A stretch of 63,170 nucleotides of DNA from Paracoccaceae bacterium (GTDB taxonomy: Bacteria; Pseudomonadota; Alphaproteobacteria; Rhodobacterales; Rhodobacteraceae), in NCBI GenBank assembly GCA_017854585.1, contig JAFMHK010000021.1, positions 1 to 63,170 of the forward strand. Reading direction: 5' to 3'. The notes beneath the pieces were generated by a model, which worked only from the letters and a program-made list of their open reading frames with translations, made no database searches and was not told the DNA's origin. Positions 37,664 to 46,777 of this stretch are shown piece after piece. The position numbers and the translations under genes are program-made. How positions within the stretch are numbered: position 1 is the stretch's first letter; the number at the start of each line of letters is the position of its first letter.

Positions 37664-39741
37664 GGGGCGGCCAACCCGACAAGTGCGGGCTTTGCCTCCA
37701 AGCCGATCTCCTCGAACGAGAGCACGGGATTTGAGATGCCGCGCGCGGTCAGGACGGTTCGGACAAAACGCCGTCGCAAGGCCGAGGTGACGACCGCGGC
37801 ATAGGTTCCCTTTTCACTGGCCTGCGCGATCTTGTCGCCAACGCTTTGGGCAAGCGCGTTGAATTTTTCGGGCGGCAGGGCGATATCGGGCAGTCCTGCC
37901 TCCCCTCCCACCTGATGTTGCTGGAAAATATCTTCCCATGCGCCGGAAAGTTGCACCAAGGGGACTGTGCCGTCGGCCCGTTTGAGATCGGCCAGCAACT
38001 GAAACCCGAGACGCTGACGCACATGTTCGCAGATGATGTCGGATTGGGCATTCGGCCCCTTGGCTTCGGCAATCGCTTCCAGGATCAGGGGAAGGTTTCG
38101 GACCGAAACCTGTTCCGCCAACAGCAGGCGCAAAACCGCGTGCAGAAGATTAAGCGGCACCTTGTCGGGCACCAGTTCATCCAGCAAGCGGCGATTTTCT
38201 TCGGCTCGGGTGCCATCGGACAGGGTAACAAAAGCGTCGAGTTGACGTTGCAGCGCCTTGAACGTCAGCAAGCGCGCGAGGTTCGTCTTGAGGACCTCCA
38301 GAAGATGTGTGGCCAGCACCTCGGATGGATCGACAACGGTCAAGCCGGCCAAGGCGGCCGTCTCTCTGTGGTCAGGGTCTATCCAGCGCGCGGGGGCGCG
38401 ATAGACGGGTTCCTCCACGTCTTCGCCCGGCGGCAGGTCCGTCACATCGTCGCTTTTCAGGATCAGAATCGACCCCGGGCGCAATCGCGCCTCGGCGTGT
38501 TGGACGCCCTGAATGCGGATCGCATATGTGCCCGTCGGCAGGTCGGCCCGATCGGTCAACCGCATTTCGGGCAGGATCAGGCCAAAGCTTCGGGCGACAT
38601 GTTCCCGCATGTTGCGGATGCGGGCGTCAAGGCCAGTCGCGGGATCAAGAGCCAAGGCCACCAGATCGGGTGCGAACTCCACATGGATATCATCAAGATC
38701 AAGGATGTCGCCCATGGTCGCGGGCTTGGCGGCTGTCTCGATCTGCGGAGGGGCGTCGTGGGCGATCTTTTCGGAGGCGATCGTCTGATGGCGGAGAAAG
38801 GCGGCGGCACCTAGTGCCGTGGCACCCAGAAGAAAGGGAAAAAGCGGCAGCCCGGGCATCAACGCGAAAACCCCCATGAGGACGGCGACTGTTGCCAGTG
38901 CAGACGGGTGTTTGCCCAATTGCGCCAGCAGCGCCACATCGGTAGCCCCGGTGGCCCCCCCGCGCGCCAGCAGGAGGGCCGAAGCGATCGCAATGATGAC
39001 CGCCGGGATCTGCGAGACCAGCCCATCACCGACCGTCAGGATTGCGTAGGTTTCGAATGCCTGACCAATCGGCATGCCGTGCATGGTGGTCCCGATCACA
39101 AGCCCGACGACAAGGTTCAGCAGCGTGATCAGCAAGCCCGCGATGGCATCACCCTTGACGAATTTCGATGCCCCATCGAGCGAACCGAAAAAGGTCGTTT
39201 CAGCCTGTTCTTTTTCACGGCGGGCCTTGGCCTCTGTGTGATCGATGGCCCCGGCGGACATGTCGGCGTCGATGGCCAATTGCTTGCCCGGCATGGCATC
39301 CAATGCAAACCGCGCCCCAACCTCGGCCATGCGGGCCGCGCCCTTGTTGATCACGATGAAGTTCACAATCAGCAGAACGCAGAAGACAACCAGCCCCATC
39401 ACCACGCTGCCACCCATCACGAACATCGCGAAGCCTTCGATGACGCCACCGGCCGCGTCCGTCCCGGTATGTCCTTGCGAAATGATCAACTTGGTCGACG
39501 ATACGTTAAGCGACAGGCGTAACATCAGCGAGGCCAAGAGAACGGTTGGGAAGGCAGAGAAATCCAGCGGCCGCTCGATGAACAACGTGACCGTGAAGAT
39601 CAGGATCGCGAGCCCGAACGAGGTGGCCAACCCGATATCAAGGACAAAGGACGGAACCGGAAGGATCATCATCACGATGACAGCCATCAATGCCAGAGCG
39701 AACAGGATCGTCGGTGCGAAGATGCTGCGGATGGTGATCAT
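37660..39741 (-). CDS. flhA: flagellar export gate protein FlhA
   Basis: 693 residues. Seven or eight N-terminal membrane helices (to about 310) including the conserved FHIPEP-type loop (LTLRLSLNVSSTK-like LMLRLSLNVSSTKL and MPGKQLAIDADMSAG), then the cytosolic nonamer-ring domain that docks chaperones. Overlaps the transglycosylase gene by 4 bp and fliR by 4 bp, so flhA-fliR-flhB is one translational unit. Confidence 0.97.
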   Translation of the reverse strand: MITIRSIFAPTILFALALMAVIVMMILPVPSFVLDIGLATSFGLAILIFTVTLFIERPLDFSAFPTVLLASLMLRLSLNVSSTKLIISQGHTGTDAAGGVIEGFAMFVMGGSVVMGLVVFCVLLIVNFIVINKGAARMAEVGARFALDAMPGKQLAIDADMSAGAIDHTEAKARREKEQAETTFFGSLDGASKFVKGDAIAGLLITLLNLVVGLVIGTTMHGMPIGQAFETYAILTVGDGLVSQIPAVIIAIASALLLARGGATGATDVALLAQLGKHPSALATVAVLMGVFALMPGLPLFPFLLGATALGAAAFLRHQTIASEKIAHDAPPQIETAAKPATMGDILDLDDIHVEFAPDLVALALDPATGLDARIRNMREHVARSFGLILPEMRLTDRADLPTGTYAIRIQGVQHAEARLRPGSILILKSDDVTDLPPGEDVEEPVYRAPARWIDPDHRETAALAGLTVVDPSEVLATHLLEVLKTNLARLLTFKALQRQLDAFVTLSDGTRAEENRRLLDELVPDKVPLNLLHAVLRLLLAEQVSVRNLPLILEAIAEAKGPNAQSDIICEHVRQRLGFQLLADLKRADGTVPLVQLSGAWEDIFQQHQVGGEAGLPDIALPPEKFNALAQSVGDKIAQASEKGTYAAVVTSALRRRFVRTVLTARGISNPVLSFEEIGLEAKPALVGLAAP

Positions 39742-40433
39742 GGCCGTCCCCCGAACAGGCTGCTGATGCCGACGACCGCGACGGGCACCAACGATCCGCG
39801 ATGTCCGCTTGCACCGATCAGCAACGGTGTTCGCGCGGCCATGGCGTCTTGCGATTGGTGGGCTACGATGACGGGTTCAGCGGTTAATGTGGTCAAGTGC
39901 TGTTGATAGCTGTGAAGGTATCGTGCCGAATGGGCCGGGGTGCGTGAATGATAGGCACCGACCGCCGCCTCCCAAGTGTCAAATTCTTCGTGCAAGCGCG
40001 CCAGGAACCGGGCTGCATAGAGGGCATTTTCGACAGGGTCGAACATGGCCGCGATGGAAGTGAAGCCGTCCCCATGCCAGCGATAATTGATCTGAAAACA
40101 GCCAATATCGAAGCTGAGCGCACCGGCCGCGCGGTGCGCCTCGGCAAAGTTCAGGGCGTCATCCGCAGTGGGGAACCAATGTCCCGCACCTTCCATATTA
40201 ACGGTCCATGGCCAAGGCGCAAACACGGTTCCCGTCGTGCGCCCGGTTTCCGTGCGCGTAATGGCCTGGAGGATGGCAGGCGGAATCCCGGTCGCGGTTG
40301 CAGCCTCTTGGGCGGCGGCATCACATATATCCGCAGTGCTGGCGTGCAGAACACCGATCGATGCGATGCCCCCGATCACCGAGAGCAGGAGCCAGCGCCC
40401 GGATCGGGCTGTAGAGGTGACCGGAGATGGCAT
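39738..40433 (-). CDS. lytic transglycosylase (SLT domain) of the flagellar operon
   Basis: 231 residues. A hydrophobic N-terminal segment (about 14-30), then an SLT-like lysozyme domain with the catalytic glutamate in QAITRTETGR near residue 60, FDIGCFQINYRWHG and AVGAYHSR. It cleaves peptidoglycan to let the rod pass. With the short rod-binding protein at 25.4 kb it forms a split equivalent of enterobacterial FlgJ. Two Cys (ADICDAA and DIGCFQ) may form a disulfide. A C-terminal hydrophobic tail is present. Confidence 0.85.
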   Translation of the reverse strand: MPSPVTSTARSGRWLLLSVIGGIASIGVLHASTADICDAAAQEAATATGIPPAILQAITRTETGRTTGTVFAPWPWTVNMEGAGHWFPTADDALNFAEAHRAAGALSFDIGCFQINYRWHGDGFTSIAAMFDPVENALYAARFLARLHEEFDTWEAAVGAYHSRTPAHSARYLHSYQQHLTTLTAEPVIVAHQSQDAMAARTPLLIGASGHRGSLVPVAVVGISSLFGGRP

Positions 40434-40465
40434 TGGAAACTCCGCAATTCTTGCAGAAGGGTGGA

Positions 40466-42514
40466 TCAGTCGACGGGCACAGCCGCCGGAGATGACAAGG
40501 AGGGTTCGCGAAGCAGGGCCACGATCTGGGCGCGGGTTTCGCGGCTTTGGTCAAGCATGAGCGAGATTGCTGTCGCGGATTGTGGTTGTGGCGCAGCACC
40601 CTGATCCAGACGCAAGAGCGTCTGGGCGATTTCGGCATGGGGCCCGGCCGCCTCGTTGGCCAGTCCGGCCCAATTGCCGCTTTCCCACGCGGATCTGGCC
40701 GAGCTGACAACCGGCGGTGCGATCTGGGTGCTGGCGGGCAGGATCAAAGGTGCGCTGCCGCGTGGCCTGAGTTCTTCTGCCAGCACCAAAAGCCCCGCAT
40801 CGCGCAAGTGGCCTATCGCTGCCTGACGGATCCGTCCAGCGTCCGATCCGGTCGCTGTCCATTCGTCGGCAAAACGGCTGGCCATCATGGCAATGCCCGC
40901 AGTATCGCCTTGCGCAATCAGGGTGGCGAAAAGCGGTGTCAGGATCGCGGCGGCGCCGTCGTCTTGAGCCAAGCCTTCCCCGATCAACTGGCCGACACGT
41001 TCGATGTCGCCTGCGGCTGCATATGCCATGATCAGCTGATGCCACAGTCCATCAGGTGCTGTGTCCAACCCGGTTTCCCGCAACGTCGCCTCCGCCGCTT
41101 CGATCAGGTCATCGCTGGCCGACAGGTCGCCGACGGTCAGGAGATGTGCCAGTGCTGATGGCGCGTCTGTCCTATTGTGATATAAGATCGCGGAAAGAGC
41201 GTCTTGGGCGGTGTTGGGTGCGCCGATCCCGAGGCTCAGATCAAGGAGCAGCTGCGCATCGTCTGATACCCGACCACCACGCAGCATTATATCGCGTATG
41301 TTTCTTGCTGCGGCGGCGTGCCCGTTTTCCTGAAGCCATCCTGCAAGATCCGACCCCACCTGGTCTCGCAACCCGGGCGGCAATGCCGCATAGCTTTGTT
41401 GTAGGGCGCCCAATTGCTCATCTGACAGGTCGGGCATTTCCCCCTGGCCAAGAACCCTCCAGAGCACCTCTGCCGCGCTGCACTGGGCCGTGTTGCCGGT
41501 GGTGGCAAATGCGGCGCCGGGCCGATGGTCGAGGATATGTGAGATGGCTAGCAGGCTCGGTGGCGGGTCGGAAAGCTGATTAAGCCAGAACGCGGCCTCT
41601 GCTCCGAAGCCGTGATAGAGATAATAGCGCGCCAATTGCAGAACGCCATCCGGACGCAAAACGTCACGCCCGTCATAAAGCGCGGCGCGCAGCGTCCCGA
41701 TTTCCTGTTCGAACCCGATGCCGTGCGCCCATTCCGCAATCGGCAGGGAGTGGCCCTGACAGGCCACCGAGGTGCGTTGCGGCTCTGCGCCCTGATCGGC
41801 ATGTTGCGCAGCATCGAAAGCAGTTTCCGCACGAATGGGAAGCGGTAAGGCAGGGATGATTTCCGGGGGGCCTGTCGCTCGGTCACCCTCGACGAGGATT
41901 GCGTCGGTGCGGCGCACCGGCGTGGCATGGGACAGCGGCTGGCCCGTGCTGGCCTCAAGCAGGCCTGCGGCAGCTGCGCGTGCCAGTTGTTCCGACATGA
42001 TCGCGGCAGCTTCCATCAGGCGAGTGGGGTCGGTGCCCCCCAGATCGGGAGCGGCACCGCCTGTGTCCAACGTTATTTGCGGACGGTTCAGGATTTGTGC
42101 CAGCGGGAGGAGTGGCGATGCGGTTCCGGCAGGCATAACATCTTGTCCGTCCGGTTCCGTTGCATCAGGCGCATCCGCGATATCGATCACCAGAAACCGC
42201 GCTTGGTGCCGAAATGCCGTGACGGAGCAGGCGCATCCGATGCTGAGGCGCAAGCCGCCATCCTCTGTTATTGCGGCTAACCGGTCACGTGGGATCAACT
42301 GATAGACGCGATCAAGATCGAAGGCCGTCACACTTGGCGAAAAGCCAAGCGACCATTCGTTCCCGTCCTGATCCAGCGTCCAGCTACGGTCCGTCCCGAT
42401 CGGTAAGACGAGACGTGAAAACCCCTCATGTTCGCCCGACTGGACCCGTACAGTCTGTGTCAGACCAGCCTGAGTCCAGCACGACGCCAGCGCCATGATC
42501 AGAATTCTCATCAT
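40466..42514 (-). CDS. 682-residue exported helical-repeat protein next to motA, unknown function
   Basis: Signal peptide (MRILIMALASCWTQAG, about 1-20), then a beta-rich region with an AMIN-like look (VRVQSGEHEGFSRLVLPIG and FLVIDIAD, about 21-115), a linker, and a long Ala/Leu-rich alpha-helical solenoid (about 290-620) with TPR-like spacing. It overlaps motA by 4 bp and lies 32 bp before the transglycosylase gene, so it is part of the motor/export operon. Periplasmic location and a cell-wall or stator role are inferred. Rhizobial MotC is a possible functional analogue, but no sequence motif ties it to that family. Confidence 0.7.
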   Translation of the reverse strand: MMRILIMALASCWTQAGLTQTVRVQSGEHEGFSRLVLPIGTDRSWTLDQDGNEWSLGFSPSVTAFDLDRVYQLIPRDRLAAITEDGGLRLSIGCACSVTAFRHQARFLVIDIADAPDATEPDGQDVMPAGTASPLLPLAQILNRPQITLDTGGAAPDLGGTDPTRLMEAAAIMSEQLARAAAAGLLEASTGQPLSHATPVRRTDAILVEGDRATGPPEIIPALPLPIRAETAFDAAQHADQGAEPQRTSVACQGHSLPIAEWAHGIGFEQEIGTLRAALYDGRDVLRPDGVLQLARYYLYHGFGAEAAFWLNQLSDPPPSLLAISHILDHRPGAAFATTGNTAQCSAAEVLWRVLGQGEMPDLSDEQLGALQQSYAALPPGLRDQVGSDLAGWLQENGHAAAARNIRDIMLRGGRVSDDAQLLLDLSLGIGAPNTAQDALSAILYHNRTDAPSALAHLLTVGDLSASDDLIEAAEATLRETGLDTAPDGLWHQLIMAYAAAGDIERVGQLIGEGLAQDDGAAAILTPLFATLIAQGDTAGIAMMASRFADEWTATGSDAGRIRQAAIGHLRDAGLLVLAEELRPRGSAPLILPASTQIAPPVVSSARSAWESGNWAGLANEAAGPHAEIAQTLLRLDQGAAPQPQSATAISLMLDQSRETRAQIVALLREPSLSSPAAVPVD

Positions 42515-43383
42515 GCTGCGGCCGATTGTTTCAGATTGCGCAGGGCGGTTTCCAGATCCGCAAATTCCGGGCGAATGTGGCTGGGCGTGTTCTGCCGGCC
42601 CACTTCTATGCAGATATTGGTCGCATGGTTGTGGAGGTTCGCGATCAACACCTCGCGGATCAGGAGGTAGAATTGGTGGTCTTCTTCGACCACCATCTTG
42701 ACCTTGGTGGCGAAGGGGCCGACGAAACCATAGGCCAGAAAAACGCCCAGAAACGTTCCAACCAGGGCACCGCCAATCAGTTTCCCCAAGATCTCGGGAG
42801 GTTGATCGATGGAGCCCATGGTCTTGATCACGCCCAGAACCGCCGCGACGATCCCAAGGGCCGGCAGCCCGTCGGCGACGGTTTGCAGGGCATGCGACGA
42901 ATGCATCGCATGGTGCAGGCGCGCATCAAGGCGCTTATCCAATATCTCTTCGACCTGATGCGGATCGTCGTAGTTCATCGAGGCCGAGCGGAGTGTGTCG
43001 CAAATCAGCCCGGCCGCTTCCTTGTCAGCAATGATGCGGGGATAGCGCCCGAAGATGTCCGAGGTGCTCGGTGTCTCGATATGCTCCTCCAGCGCGACCG
43101 CATTCTGACGGCCTAGACGGATCAATTCGAACAGAAGACACAGAAGATCGCGAAAATCCGCATGCCGCCATTTCGGCCCCTTGAAGACCTTCTTGACGTC
43201 CCTGATGGTGTGCGTGATCCCCGATTTATCGTTGGCAATGATGAAAGCGCCTGCGGCGGCGCCGATGATCATGGTCATTTCATAGGGCAACGATTTGAGG
43301 ATGATGCCGAATTTTCCGCCTGCGGCCATATAGCCGCCGAAGACGGTGACCACGACGACGATTATCCCGATGATCCCAATCAT
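42511..43383 (-). CDS. motA: flagellar stator protein MotA
   Basis: 290 residues. Four membrane helices; the start IGIIGIIVVVVTVFGGYMAAGG and the loop KVFKGPKWRHADFRDLLCLLF, with later DGLPALGIVAAVLGVIKTMG and GKLIGGALVGTFLGVFLAYG, are typical of the large MotA type. It forms the proton channel with MotB, whose gene lies 10.6 kb away in another operon. Confidence 0.96.
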   Translation of the reverse strand: MIGIIGIIVVVVTVFGGYMAAGGKFGIILKSLPYEMTMIIGAAAGAFIIANDKSGITHTIRDVKKVFKGPKWRHADFRDLLCLLFELIRLGRQNAVALEEHIETPSTSDIFGRYPRIIADKEAAGLICDTLRSASMNYDDPHQVEEILDKRLDARLHHAMHSSHALQTVADGLPALGIVAAVLGVIKTMGSIDQPPEILGKLIGGALVGTFLGVFLAYGFVGPFATKVKMVVEEDHQFYLLIREVLIANLHNHATNICIEVGRQNTPSHIRPEFADLETALRNLKQSAAA

Positions 43384-43427
43384 TTGCGCCTCCGGATTTG
43401 CGGCTTCGTGATCATGAGGAGAAATCC

Positions 43428-44030
43428 TTAATCTTGTGTGTCGGGGGCGTCGCGCCGTGGGGCTGACGCATTGCGCGTGGCAAGAACCACCGAGATGGCA
43501 TAGGCCGCCTGCGGTTCCAGTTCGGCCAGAAGTGAGGCCCCGGCTTCCGGCGTCATCCGGGATAGAAACCCGGCCGCGAAACTGGGCTCCATCTGGGCAA
43601 AGAGGGGGGCGGATTCGGCGGCATCCATCGTCTCGTATACACGCGTCAGGCGTTCAAGGTCGGTCTCGGCCGCGCTGTCTGATAGCGACAGAAGGGCCTC
43701 CAGCCGCGCCTCGGCGGCTTCAAGTTCCGCGATGCGTGCCTCGATCAGGATCTGCGCGGCATCCAGCGCCCGTTCCCTGTCATCCAGCGCCAATTGCCGT
43801 TCCGTCAGCCCGTCACGCAAGCTCGCGGCTTCGGCGAGGGTGGCGCGGAGTGTATCGGTCATGTCACAGGAGCCGACCGTCATGATGTCGCTGTCAATCG
43901 GCGTGCCGATATTCGCCCAGGCTTCATCGATGTTTCCCAGACGCAACACCGAGGAGACCGCAAAAAACAGACCCAAAAGCGTCAGCAGACTGCGCTGGCG
44001 CCATCTGCGATGGGATTTTTGCCGCGCCAT
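43428..44030 (-). CDS. MotE-like motor accessory protein
   Basis: 200 residues. One N-terminal membrane helix (SLLTLLGLFFAVSSVLRLG), a long coiled coil (about 70-125) and a C-terminal helical domain (LERLTRVYETMDAAESAPLF then MEPSFAAGFLSRMTPEAGA) resembling the MgtE-N-like fold of MotE. MotE is a periplasmic chaperone for MotC in rhizobia. Placed between motA and a fliL in the same operon. Assignment is from domain layout and context. Confidence 0.6.
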   Translation of the reverse strand: MARQKSHRRWRQRSLLTLLGLFFAVSSVLRLGNIDEAWANIGTPIDSDIMTVGSCDMTDTLRATLAEAASLRDGLTERQLALDDRERALDAAQILIEARIAELEAAEARLEALLSLSDSAAETDLERLTRVYETMDAAESAPLFAQMEPSFAAGFLSRMTPEAGASLLAELEPQAAYAISVVLATRNASAPRRDAPDTQD

Positions 44031-44033
44031 GCT

Positions 44034-44489
44034 CTAGGTCCTGGCCGTTGCGCGGTGGTGGAATACCGGGGCCGCGCGTTCGGCGTTGCGGCGGCTGCCA
44101 AAGATCGGGGGGGTGTCATCGGCGGATTGGGGGCTGGTTTCGTCTTTGATGGGGGGCGGTGCAGGGTCCGGGGTTTGAACTGCAATCGCCTCCTCGGCGA
44201 AGTCATGACAGGCGGCGATCATCATCTCCAGCTCTGCCCCGATCTCGCGGGCCTGACGGGTCAAATCTCCAAGATGGCGCCCCGCCGCGTCCGACCCTGA
44301 CTTGGCGTTGACGAGGGCTGCTTTCATCTCGTCGACCTGTGCGGACATGACGGCGATCGCGCCGCCAAGACCTTTGTCAAAGCTTGTCAGCCGCGTCAGC
44401 CGCCGCGACAACACCATGCAATAGATGCCCGCGCCGGCACTGGCGCAAATCATCAGGAAATCGGCCGCGATACTCAGGTAGGCTTGCAT
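44034..44489 (-). CDS. membrane-anchored coiled-coil flagellar operon protein (DUF6468-like)
   Basis: 151 residues. One N-terminal membrane helix (about 5-25), a helical stretch with conserved LTSFDKGLGGAIAVMSAQVDEM, then a Pro-rich disordered tail. Similar small proteins sit between fliL and motE/motA in alphaproteobacterial flagellar operons. Function unknown. It shares one base with the fliL stop, so expression is coupled. Confidence 0.5.
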   Translation of the reverse strand: MQAYLSIAADFLMICASAGAGIYCMVLSRRLTRLTSFDKGLGGAIAVMSAQVDEMKAALVNAKSGSDAAGRHLGDLTRQAREIGAELEMMIAACHDFAEEAIAVQTPDPAPPPIKDETSPQSADDTPPIFGSRRNAERAAPVFHHRATART

Positions 44490-44995
44490 CAGTTCACCAC
44501 GAATTGCGTTATCAAGAGGTCACGAACGCGCCCCGTACCGGTCACTATCTGCACCCTGCGCAGCATCTGGGAACGCAGGCGCATCAGGCTGGTGGGCTCA
44601 CTCAGTTCCGCCACGCTGATCACGCGGAGATAGCTGTTCAGGACATCCAGAACCCGCGGTGTGAGGGTCGTCACCTCGGACTCGTGTTCGGGTGCGACCT
44701 CAAGTTGCGCGGTAAAGATCAGGAACTGGCCAGACGATTCGCCGCCAAGGGAGATCGTCAGCGTTTCCAGCGGAACGAAGGCCACCGCAGAGTGGCTGGT
44801 TGCCGCGTGGCCACCATCATCGGCATTGCCCGCATGGTTATCGGTTTCTGGTGTGGCCGAGCCTGCGAAGAACCCTTGGCCGACAGCCCAAAATCCACCT
44901 GCGCCCGCCAAGCCCGCCAACAGCAGGCCAACCAGAATTGGCATCATGATGCCGCGTTTCCTTGGCTCGGATTCAGGGGCGGCAATATCGGCCAT
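44489..44995 (-). CDS. fliL: flagellar basal-body protein FliL (copy 2)
   Basis: 168 residues. Short cytosolic tail, one membrane helix (MPILVGLLLAGLAGAGGFW) and the FliL periplasmic domain ending VRDLLITQFVVN, close to the standard family end. First gene of a minus-strand operon fliL, DUF6468-like, motE-like, motA, the 682-residue protein, transglycosylase, flhA, fliR, flhB and the FliJ-like gene. Divergent from fliF. Confidence 0.92.
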   Translation of the reverse strand: MADIAAPESEPRKRGIMMPILVGLLLAGLAGAGGFWAVGQGFFAGSATPETDNHAGNADDGGHAATSHSAVAFVPLETLTISLGGESSGQFLIFTAQLEVAPEHESEVTTLTPRVLDVLNSYLRVISVAELSEPTSLMRLRSQMLRRVQIVTGTGRVRDLLITQFVVN

Positions 44996-45044
44996 GTCGC
45001 TCTCTCATCAGGTTTGTGTCGACTGTGGTGATAGCGCGACAGCA

Positions 45045-45059
45045 CTAACCGATTGTTAA
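45045..45059. promoter_or_regulatory. CtrA-like site between fliL and fliF
   Basis: CTAA-N7-TTAA, one mismatch to TTAA-N7-TTAA, in the 123-bp gap between the divergent operons, 50-64 bp from the fliL start and 60-74 bp from the fliF start. The best-matching site in the window. Confidence 0.5.
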
Positions 45060-45118
45060 TCGCGAGGAGGCTATCACCGGGGCAGTTGGCCAGAATGGCA
45101 TGACAAGCGAGGCATCAG

Positions 45119-46777
45119 GTGAACGGACTGACCGGGTTTTGGATGGGGCTGGATACACGGCGCCGGGCGTTCTTGATCGGCAGTGTCGTCGCGCTTCTCG
45201 CGGTGCTCGTCATCCTCAGCCGTCTTGCAACCGCACCGTCCTATACGCTGCTTTATTCCGGTCTTGATGCGACCGCCTCAGGGCAGGTGATTCAGGCGTT
45301 GGATGCCCGCGGCGCAATCTACACCGTGCGTGGCGATGCGATTTTCGTGGAACAGGCGATGCGCGATCAACTGCGTATGGCGTTGGCGGCGGATGGTCTG
45401 CCTGCAAACGGTGCTGCGGGTTATGAACTGCTGGATTCGCTCTCGGGCTTCGGCACCACCTCGCAGATGTTCGATGCTGCTTTTTGGCGCGCCAAGGAGG
45501 GCGAACTTGCCCGCACGATTGTGTCCAGCCCACATATTCGGGCGGCGCGTGTCCTGATTGCCAACCCCGGCCAAGACCCATTTCAGCCAGCGCAGATGGT
45601 GACGGCGTCGGTCGCGTTGCAGCCGGCATCGGGCGCGATCTCGGCCTCGCATGCGCAGGCGCTGCGCTATCTTGTGTCGTCATCAGTTCCCGGCTTGCTG
45701 GCAGAAAATGTGACCGTGATCGACGCGGATAGCGGTCACGTGTTGGGCGGCGATAGTCTGATGTCACCGGGGGCCGATGCCAACGACCGGGCCGAGACTT
45801 TGCGCCAGAACATCGCCCGCCTTCTTGCTGCCCGCGTGGGTCCGGGGAACGCGGTCGTTGAGGTCACCGTCGAACTTACAACCGCGCGCGAAACCATTCT
45901 GGAGCGGTTGATTGACCCCCAAAGCCGCGTCGTCATTTCAACCGACACGGAAGAACGGGAGGATTCGGCCCGCGACAACAATGCAGGTGGAGTTACCGTC
46001 GCATCCAACCTGCCAGACGCGGGCGACGTCGAGGGGGACAGCTCATCGACCAGCACGGCCACCGAAAGCCGCGAGCGCGTGACGTTCGACATGTCAGAGA
46101 CCCAGCGCGAGGTCGAGCACGTACCGGGTGGCGTGCGCCGCATCTCAGTTGCTGTCCTTTTGAACGGTGTCACCGAAGTGGGGGCCGATGGCGTGGCAAC
46201 CATCGTGCCCCGAAGGGATGAGGAAATCGCCGCGCTGGAAACCTTGGTGCGTTCGGCCATTGGCTTTGACCTCGAGAGGGGGGACCAGGTTTCCATTCAA
46301 TCGATGGCGTTCGAAGCGCTTCCAGCCAATGACCTTATCGAACCGACTGCCGGGGCCGGGCTGGACCTGAACCGGCTCTTGCAGATCGCACTCCTTAGTG
46401 CTGTCGCGCTGGCGATTACATTTGGGTTGTTGCGCCCCATGTTGCGTTCCGCGAATTTTATCGCCCCCCCGGAGGATAATTTTCCACGCGCGCCAGTTAC
46501 GGCGCCGCTTCTGGAGGCGCCCGCGACGCGAGCAAACGATCCTACTGTCTCTACCGTCGGCCGGGCGCCACCGCGCGCCTTGGCGGCCGCGAATACTATC
46601 CATGAACTTCCTTCACCGGAGTCTGGTTTGGACCCGATCGCTGCGCCACCGCCGATGGTCGCAGCCCCGGCAAGTGACCCTGTTGCGCGGCTGCGGCGGT
46701 TGATCGAGGAGCGTGAGGAAGAAACGGTGGAGATCCTCCGCAGCTGGATGGACGAAGATGAGGAGGTGAGCCGATGA
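45119..46777 (+). CDS. fliF: flagellar MS-ring protein FliF, GTG start
   Basis: 552 residues. Two membrane helices (about 20-42 and 422-440) flank the periplasmic ring-building domains (YTLLYSGLDATASGQVIQAL, LARTIVSSPHIRAARVLIA). The cytosolic C-terminal tail binds FliG in the family. The start is GTG at 45119, with GAGG at suitable spacing; an internal ATG at 45143 would remove conserved residues before the first helix. First gene of fliF-fliH-fliN-fliP and the FliG-like gene. Confidence 0.95.
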   Translation: MNGLTGFWMGLDTRRRAFLIGSVVALLAVLVILSRLATAPSYTLLYSGLDATASGQVIQALDARGAIYTVRGDAIFVEQAMRDQLRMALAADGLPANGAAGYELLDSLSGFGTTSQMFDAAFWRAKEGELARTIVSSPHIRAARVLIANPGQDPFQPAQMVTASVALQPASGAISASHAQALRYLVSSSVPGLLAENVTVIDADSGHVLGGDSLMSPGADANDRAETLRQNIARLLAARVGPGNAVVEVTVELTTARETILERLIDPQSRVVISTDTEEREDSARDNNAGGVTVASNLPDAGDVEGDSSSTSTATESRERVTFDMSETQREVEHVPGGVRRISVAVLLNGVTEVGADGVATIVPRRDEEIAALETLVRSAIGFDLERGDQVSIQSMAFEALPANDLIEPTAGAGLDLNRLLQIALLSAVALAITFGLLRPMLRSANFIAPPEDNFPRAPVTAPLLEAPATRANDPTVSTVGRAPPRALAAANTIHELPSPESGLDPIAAPPPMVAAPASDPVARLRRLIEEREEETVEILRSWMDEDEEVSR

